A DNA stretch of 64,000 nt. Origin: Buchnera aphidicola (Acyrthosiphon lactucae) (GTDB taxonomy: Bacteria; Pseudomonadota; Gammaproteobacteria; Enterobacterales; Enterobacteriaceae). The position numbers were made by a program, and so were the translations under genes. This document shows positions 58,735-64,000 of the stretch, piece after piece (position 1 is the first letter of the stretch; each line of letters starts with the position of its first letter). The stretch is from contig NZ_CP034891.1 of NCBI RefSeq assembly GCF_005083565.1, forward strand, positions 1 through 64,000, given 5' to 3'. The notes under the pieces were generated by a model, which ran no database searches, had not been told where the DNA came from, and saw nothing but the letters and a program-made list of their open reading frames with translations.

Positions 58735-60603
58735 TTAATCATCTAAAAAACTACGCAACACTTCTGATCTGCTTGGATGACGTAGTTTTCTAAGAGCTTT
58801 TGCTTCTATTTGACGTATTCTTTCGCGAGTAACATCAAATTGTTTACCAACTTCTTCTAAAGTATGATCAGTATTCATATCTATGCCAAAACGCATACGT
58901 AATACTTTTGCTTCACGAGCTGTTAGACCTGATAAGACGTCATGAGTTGCTGAACGTAAACTTTCAGATGTTGCAGAATCTAAAGGTAATTCTAAAGTAG
59001 TATCTTCAATAAAATCACCTAAATGTGAATCATCATCATCTCCGATAGGTGTTTCCATTGATATTGGTTCTTTAGCTATTTTTAATACTTTTCTAATTTT
59101 ATCTTCAGGAATAAGCATTTTTTCAGATAACTCTTCTGGAGTTGGTTCTCGACCTATTTCTTGTAACATTTGTCTAGAAATACGATTGAGTTTGTTAATA
59201 GTTTCAATCATATGAACTGGAATACGAATAGTACGTGCTTGATCAGCAATAGAGCGCGTAATTGCTTGTCGAATCCACCAAGTTGCATAAGTTGAAAACT
59301 TATAACCACGACGGTATTCAAATTTATCTACAGCTTTCATTAAACCAATATTTCCTTCTTGGATTAAATCTAAAAACTGTAGTCCTCTATTTGTATATTT
59401 TTTTGCAATGGAAATAACTAATCTTAAATTAGCTTCTACCATTTCTTTTTTTGCGCGTCTTGCTTTTGATTCTCCAATAGACATTCTTTTATTAATATCT
59501 TTTACTTGTTCAATTGTTAATCCAGTTTCTTCTTCTATTTTAATTAGTTTTCCTACACTGGTAAAAACGTCTTCTTTGACTTTTTTTAAGTTTTCAGACC
59601 ATGGTTGATTTGTATTTTGTTCTTTTATAAACCAAATATTATTAATTTTTTTTACTGGAAAAATCTTAATAAAATTTTTTTTTGGCATTTTGCATATTTC
59701 AACACATAATTTTATGATAATTCTTTCTTGTATTCGAACTCTTTCCATCATATGTCTCATATTATTAACTAAATGATCAAATTGTTTTGGAACTAATCGA
59801 AATTGTTTAAAAATCTCTGAAAGATTATAAATTTCTAATAATGAGTCTTTATGTGTTCTTTTTTTATTTTTAATTGTGTTATTAGTATTATTGTATTGAA
59901 TGCGTAATTCAGAAAACTTTTCATTAGCTAATTCTGGATCAATGCTTTGATCATCTTCATGCTCTTCTTGATTATGTTCTTCTTCCTCTTGATTCTCTTG
60001 CTCTTCATCTAGAAGTTCAGATCCTACATGAATAGCTGTAGGAGAAAAAATTTCTTCTGCATTTGGATCTACAAAACCTGTTATTATATCAGATAACCGT
60101 ATTTCACCAGTTTTGACACGATCATATTGTTCAAGAAGATACGTAATAGCTTCTGGATATTCTGATACTGAGGATTGAACTTGATTAATACCTTCTTCAA
60201 TACGTTTAGCTATATCAATTTCTCCTTCTCGTGTAAGTAACTCAACAGTACCCATTTCTCTCATATACATTCGAACAGGATCTGTAGTTCTTCCTAATTC
60301 AGATTCTACACTAGATAGTACCTGTGTTGCTGCTTCAACTGCATCTTCATCTGTATCTGTATTGATTTGATTTAATATTAGATCATCAGCATCAGGTGCT
60401 TCTTCAACTACTGGAATGCCCATATCATTAATCATCTGAATGATATCATCGATTTGTTCAGAATCAATAATATCTTCTGGTAAATGATCATTAACTTCAG
60501 AATAGGTTAAATATCCTTGCTCTTTGCCATGTGTGACAAGTAGCTTAAGTTGCGATTGTGGGTTTTGATCCATAATATGATATCCAGATTCTGTTAATTT
60601 CAC
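58735..60603 (-). CDS. rpoD: Primary RNA polymerase sigma factor RpoD (sigma-70)
   Basis: Housekeeping sigma factor. It has 622 residues (E. coli 613). Region 1.2 [21 protein letters not shown], region 2 [38 protein letters not shown], and region 4 [28 protein letters not shown] are conserved. An acidic stretch of Glu/Asp with Gln/His near residues 197-220 in the non-conserved region is longer than I recall for E. coli. It is last in the rpsU-dnaG-rpoD operon. Confidence 0.98.
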   Translation of the reverse strand: MKLTESGYHIMDQNPQSQLKLLVTHGKEQGYLTYSEVNDHLPEDIIDSEQIDDIIQMINDMGIPVVEEAPDADDLILNQINTDTDEDAVEAATQVLSSVESELGRTTDPVRMYMREMGTVELLTREGEIDIAKRIEEGINQVQSSVSEYPEAITYLLEQYDRVKTGEIRLSDIITGFVDPNAEEIFSPTAIHVGSELLDEEQENQEEEEHNQEEHEDDQSIDPELANEKFSELRIQYNNTNNTIKNKKRTHKDSLLEIYNLSEIFKQFRLVPKQFDHLVNNMRHMMERVRIQERIIIKLCVEICKMPKKNFIKIFPVKKINNIWFIKEQNTNQPWSENLKKVKEDVFTSVGKLIKIEEETGLTIEQVKDINKRMSIGESKARRAKKEMVEANLRLVISIAKKYTNRGLQFLDLIQEGNIGLMKAVDKFEYRRGYKFSTYATWWIRQAITRSIADQARTIRIPVHMIETINKLNRISRQMLQEIGREPTPEELSEKMLIPEDKIRKVLKIAKEPISMETPIGDDDDSHLGDFIEDTTLELPLDSATSESLRSATHDVLSGLTAREAKVLRMRFGIDMNTDHTLEEVGKQFDVTRERIRQIEAKALRKLRHPSRSEVLRSFLDD

Positions 60604-60728
60604 GAATATGAATTGACTGTTTTGTCAATAATGAAAGATAATAAAATTATCTTAAATTTTTAAATATATTTAAAATTTTTAAAGTATTAATTTTTTAAAT
60701 TACTACTAATTTTTAAAAAAATTTAATT

Positions 60729-62462
60729 TTATTTTTTGGATAATGCTTTATTAATAGACCAAATTTCTTTTTTTTCATTCATTTTTAACCCCTTTATTCT
60801 TTCTTTTGCAATAAGATATTCTTGTCTTTTTTGAAGAACTTTATTATATATATTCATTAATAAATCTAAAAACATATTTTGAATTTCTTCTTGAATTATC
60901 ATTAAATCCCATCTAGACAAAATTTTTAAGATATTAATTATTTTAGTATTTCTATATAATTCTAATAATTGACCTGTATTAATATTAGGATTATCAAGAC
61001 ATGTTTGTAATATTTCCAAAAATATAGGTAATCCTTCTACTTGTAAATTTTTAAATTTTATTATTGAAGGAGCTATTTTTGCTAAACTAGGATTTTGTAA
61101 AAGCAGTCCTATTAAAGTACGCATTGGAGTACGTTTAATTTGAAATTGTCGTTTTTTAGTTTTTTTAATTTCTTTTTCATATAAAAATTTTTCAAATTGA
61201 TTATCATCTAAAATTCCTATCATTCTGGCTAATATCTGACGTAAGTAAATTCTTATCGTATCGCTAGAAATAGTATTGATTAAAGGCAAAGCACGTACGC
61301 TTAAATGAAATTTATCATCATCAGATAATAAATTAATATTTTTTAGCATGTTTTTAAAAAAAAATTTTGCCATAGTAATTGCATTATCGATACGTGTTTG
61401 AAATTTCTTTCTACCTTCTTTTTTAATAATTGAATCAGGATCTTCATTATTAGGTAATAAGATGAATTTTACTGTTTTTTTATCTGATATATATGGTAAT
61501 GTTTTTTTTAAAGTGCACCAAGCTGCGTTTTTTCCTGCATCATCACCATCATAACAATATATAATTATATCAGTATTTTGAAAGAGAAGTTGAATATGTT
61601 CACTAGTTATTGCAGTACCTAATGTAGAGACTACATAATTTATATTATATTGTGTTAATGTTATAACATCAATATATCCCTCAACTACTAACAAATATGT
61701 AGGTTTTAAACATTTTTTTTTAACTTGATATAATCCATAAATTTGTTTTCTTTTATGAAAAATATCTGTTTCAGGTGAATTAAGATACTTTGGTAAAGTG
61801 TTATTTAACGAACGACCTCCGAAACCGACGATTCTACCATGATGATCTTGTATAGGAAATATTATACGTCCCTGAAATCGATCATATGTATATCCTTCTT
61901 TATTAATAGAAATTATATTATTAATTAATAATTCTTGTTCAAATTCTTTGCTTATATTTAATTTTGTATAAAAGTTTTTCCAATTTAAACTTGAAAATCC
62001 AATTAAAAAAAAATCAATCATATTTTTATTAATATTTCGTTTAATTAAATATTGATTGGCTAAATGAGTGAAATTTATGTTCTTGTTATATAACTTACAT
62101 ATTTTTTCCATTAAAAAATAGAGTTTTTGCTTTTTAAAATAAACATTGTTAGGTATTGATTTTTCAAATGGTATCGTAATACCATGTATTATAGATAATT
62201 CTTCAATGCTTTCTATAAAATTTAAATGTTCATACTGCATTAAAAAATCAATTGCATTACCATGCGCATTACATCCAAAACAATAGTAAAATTGCTTTTC
62301 ATAGCTTACAGTAAAAGATGGAGTTTTATCATGATGAAAAGGACAGTTAGTTTGATAATTTTTACCATATTTTTTTAATGTTAGACGTGTATTAATTAAT
62401 TCTACGATATCAGTTCGAAATAGTAGTTCAGTAATGAAATATTTAGGTATTTTACCAGACAT
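60729..62462 (-). CDS. dnaG: DNA primase
   Basis: Makes RNA primers for replication. It has 577 residues (E. coli 581). The zinc ligands Cys40, His43, Cys61 and Cys64 are intact ([21 protein letters not shown]). The TOPRIM core has VVEGYIDVI and [11 protein letters not shown]. The C-terminal DnaB-interacting region is Lys/Asn-rich and diverged. It is the middle gene of the macromolecular synthesis operon. Confidence 0.97.
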   Translation of the reverse strand: MSGKIPKYFITELLFRTDIVELINTRLTLKKYGKNYQTNCPFHHDKTPSFTVSYEKQFYYCFGCNAHGNAIDFLMQYEHLNFIESIEELSIIHGITIPFEKSIPNNVYFKKQKLYFLMEKICKLYNKNINFTHLANQYLIKRNINKNMIDFFLIGFSSLNWKNFYTKLNISKEFEQELLINNIISINKEGYTYDRFQGRIIFPIQDHHGRIVGFGGRSLNNTLPKYLNSPETDIFHKRKQIYGLYQVKKKCLKPTYLLVVEGYIDVITLTQYNINYVVSTLGTAITSEHIQLLFQNTDIIIYCYDGDDAGKNAAWCTLKKTLPYISDKKTVKFILLPNNEDPDSIIKKEGRKKFQTRIDNAITMAKFFFKNMLKNINLLSDDDKFHLSVRALPLINTISSDTIRIYLRQILARMIGILDDNQFEKFLYEKEIKKTKKRQFQIKRTPMRTLIGLLLQNPSLAKIAPSIIKFKNLQVEGLPIFLEILQTCLDNPNINTGQLLELYRNTKIINILKILSRWDLMIIQEEIQNMFLDLLMNIYNKVLQKRQEYLIAKERIKGLKMNEKKEIWSINKALSKK

Positions 62463-62489
62463 ATAATTTTATAATTATAGAATTTATTT

Positions 62490-62517
62490 CCGTTCTTAAA
62501 GAAGAACGGTTTTTTTT
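62490..62517. terminator. Hairpin between rpsU and dnaG
   Basis: CCGTTCTT and AAGAACGG form an 8-bp stem with AAAG loop, flanked on the plus strand by eight T residues. E. coli has a terminator at this place that limits dnaG expression relative to rpsU. Here, however, the T run is on the plus strand; for the minus-strand operon it reads as A residues before the stem. So the hairpin is conserved in place, but intrinsic termination in the operon direction is doubtful. Confidence 0.5.
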
Positions 62518-62542
62518 AGTGATTTTATTGTCTAAAATGTAT

Positions 62543-62758
62543 TTAATACATACGAATACGTCTTGCATTTTCTCGTGTAAGTTTTTTTGCAAGACGTTTG
62601 ATAGCTGAAGCTTTGGCTCGTTTGCGTTCAGTGGTTGGTTTTTCATAAAATTCTCTTCGACGAATTTCAGCTAAAATACCAGCTTTTTCACAAGATCGTT
62701 TAAAACGACGGAGTGCAACATCAAATGGTTCATTTTCACGTACTTTTATTATTGGCAT
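62543..62758 (-). CDS. rpsU: 30S ribosomal protein S21
   Basis: Small-subunit protein needed for initiation. It has 71 residues, equal to E. coli, and is nearly identical to it ([36 protein letters not shown]). The mRNA strand is far less A/T-rich than its surroundings, as expected for strong selection. A frame overlapping it (62452-62646) is a shadow. It is first in the rpsU-dnaG-rpoD operon and divergent from tsaD. Confidence 0.98.
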   Translation of the reverse strand: MPIIKVRENEPFDVALRRFKRSCEKAGILAEIRRREFYEKPTTERKRAKASAIKRLAKKLTRENARRIRMY

Positions 62759-62931
62759 TCAAAATTTACCTCAATTATTTATTTTTCAAAATAAAAAAAT
62801 ATCAAAATATTTTTAATATAATAGATCCTATATCAATGAGTATTATATTGTAAAGTATCATTTTTTATGTTTAATATAGTTTTAATAAAATTATTTAAAA
62901 TTAATTTATTTAGAATAACATTAATTTAAAA

Positions 62932-62960
62932 TTGATGTGAAATGTATTTTTTCTTATTTT
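62932..62960 (+). promoter_or_regulatory. Possible promoter for tsaD
   Basis: TTGATG at 62932-62937 and TATTTT at 62955-62960 are 17 bases apart, about 28 bases before the tsaD ATG. The match is moderate and such hexamers are common in A/T-rich DNA. Confidence 0.35.
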
Positions 62961-62987
62961 TAAAATTTAATATATAGGTTTAAATTT

Positions 62988-63998
62988 ATGAGAATATTAG
63001 GTATTGAAACTTCTTGTGATGATACAGGTGTAGCTATTTATGATAGTAAAGAAGGATTATTAATTAACGAAGTATATAATCAAAGAAAATTATATAATAT
63101 ACATGGAGGTATTATTCCAGAATTAGCATCTCGAGAACATGTGACAGCAATGATGTTTTTATTAAAAAAAATATTTAAAAAAAAAAATATTGCTAAATAT
63201 ATTGATATAATAGCTTATACTGCTGGTCCTGGTTTAGTTGGTTCGTTATTAGTAGGGGCTACGTTTGCATGCTCATTAGGACTGTCTTTAAATATACCAG
63301 TTCTTCCAGTTCATCATATGGAAGCACATTTATTATCAGCAATGTTAGAGTTTAAATCAATTAAGTTTCCATTTATTGGACTTTTAGTATCAGGAAAACA
63401 TACACAAATTATCGGTGCTCACAAATTTGGTCAATATGAAATACTTGGAAATTGTTTAGATGATGCAGCTGGTGAAGCGTTTGATAAAACAGCAAAATTA
63501 TTAGGATTAAAATATCCAGGTGGTTCTGAATTATCTAAATTAGCATGTAGAGGAATTAAAGATTATTTTTATTTTCCCCGACCTATGATACATGATGCTA
63601 GTTTAAATTTGAGTTTTTCGGGTTTGAAAACTTTTGCGGCTCAAACAATTAATAAATGTGATAAAAGTATACAAGAAAAAGCTAATATTGCAAGAGCTTT
63701 TGAAGATGCAGTAATTGATATATTATTAATTAAAACTAAAAAAGCATTAAAAAAACAAAACTGGAAACGTTTAGTTATAGCAGGTGGTGTTAGTGCTAAT
63801 CATAATTTGCGTAAAAAATCTAAAAAAATGGTTAAAAAATATTTTAATGGAACAGTTTTTTATTCTAGTTTAGAACTTTGTACAGATAATGGAGCTATGA
63901 TTGCATATCTTGGTTCATTACGTGAGAAAGAGGCACAAAATCCTCAATTAGAAATATTAGTAAAGCCAAAATGGTCTATAAATGATTTATCTTTTTAA
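62988..63998 (+). CDS. tsaD: tRNA N6-threonylcarbamoyladenosine synthase, TsaD (Gcp)
   Basis: Transfers the threonylcarbamoyl group to A37 of tRNAs that read ANN codons, with TsaB, TsaC and TsaE. It has 336 residues (E. coli 337) and is complete at the edge of the window. The metal-binding motif HMEAH is at 110-114 and the ASKHA-type ATP fold is seen in GIETSCDDTG, LLVSGKHTQ and VIAGGVSANHNLR. An A11 run (63177-63187) encodes Lys residues near 64-66. It is divergent from rpsU, as in E. coli. Confidence 0.97.
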   Translation: MRILGIETSCDDTGVAIYDSKEGLLINEVYNQRKLYNIHGGIIPELASREHVTAMMFLLKKIFKKKNIAKYIDIIAYTAGPGLVGSLLVGATFACSLGLSLNIPVLPVHHMEAHLLSAMLEFKSIKFPFIGLLVSGKHTQIIGAHKFGQYEILGNCLDDAAGEAFDKTAKLLGLKYPGGSELSKLACRGIKDYFYFPRPMIHDASLNLSFSGLKTFAAQTINKCDKSIQEKANIARAFEDAVIDILLIKTKKALKKQNWKRLVIAGGVSANHNLRKKSKKMVKKYFNGTVFYSSLELCTDNGAMIAYLGSLREKEAQNPQLEILVKPKWSINDLSF

Positions 63999-64000
63999 TA

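Noticed and set aside
62452-62646. 64-codon frame on the minus strand between dnaG and rpsU.
   Set aside because: It overlaps rpsU in another frame and the hairpin; S21 is clearly the real product.

Overview
The window looks like the chromosome of an obligate insect endosymbiont, almost certainly Buchnera aphidicola from an aphid. Evidence: very high A+T, long A/T homopolymers even inside genes, proteins close to Escherichia coli orthologues in length and sequence, almost exclusively housekeeping and amino-acid-provisioning genes, enterobacterial gene neighbourhoods with many members deleted, and pseudogenes eroding in place. No insertion sequences, phage, CRISPR or toxin genes are visible. 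The species assignment is inferred from gene content and order.

Layout. (1) 1-224: left half of an E. coli-like oriC (perfect DnaA box, AT-rich unwinding-type sequence), then mnmG. (2) 2.2-8.9 kb: F1Fo ATP synthase operon atpBEFHAGDC. (3) 8.9-14 kb, minus: gyrB-dnaN-dnaA with recF lost; then plus rpmH-rnpA-yidC-mnmE. (4) 18.2-25.7 kb: tRNA-Phe, groES-groEL with a clear sigma-32 promoter and a textbook terminator, efp, dnaT-dnaC, rsmD, ftsY (without ftsEX), rpoH. (5) 25.8-33.5 kb: glmUS, yigL, a ruined metR and intact metE. (6) 33.6-48.6 kb, minus: purH, hupA and the block tRNA-Thr/Tyr/Gly/Thr, secE-nusG-rplKA-rplJL-rpoBC, with tufB deleted. (7) 48.7-56.6 kb: murB, metF, pseudogenes of argE and argC, then intact argB-argG-argH. 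(8) 56.7-64 kb: yibN, secB, cysE, the rpsU-dnaG-rpoD operon and tsaD.

How the genes work together: most encode replication initiation and elongation, RNA polymerase with two sigma factors, translation and tRNA modification (mnmE/mnmG, tsaD, efp, rsmD), protein targeting and folding (secE, secB, ftsY, yidC, groE) and ATP synthesis. The symbiotic part is methionine (metE, metF, regulator metR lost), arginine (only argB, argG and argH intact here), sulfur assimilation (cysE) and AICAR recycling (purH). Precursors for the envelope come from glmS, glmU and murB.

I found no undescribed multi-gene system. The items most worth a second look are decay and regulatory signals: dead argE/argC beside intact argBGH, dead metR beside metE, a possible epmB remnant beside efp, an unusually G+C-rich and conserved 5' end of dnaA carrying a near-perfect DnaA box, a strong hairpin between atpE and atpF, and very long A tracts in essential genes. 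Comparisons with E. coli proteins and gene order are from memory, not from a search.
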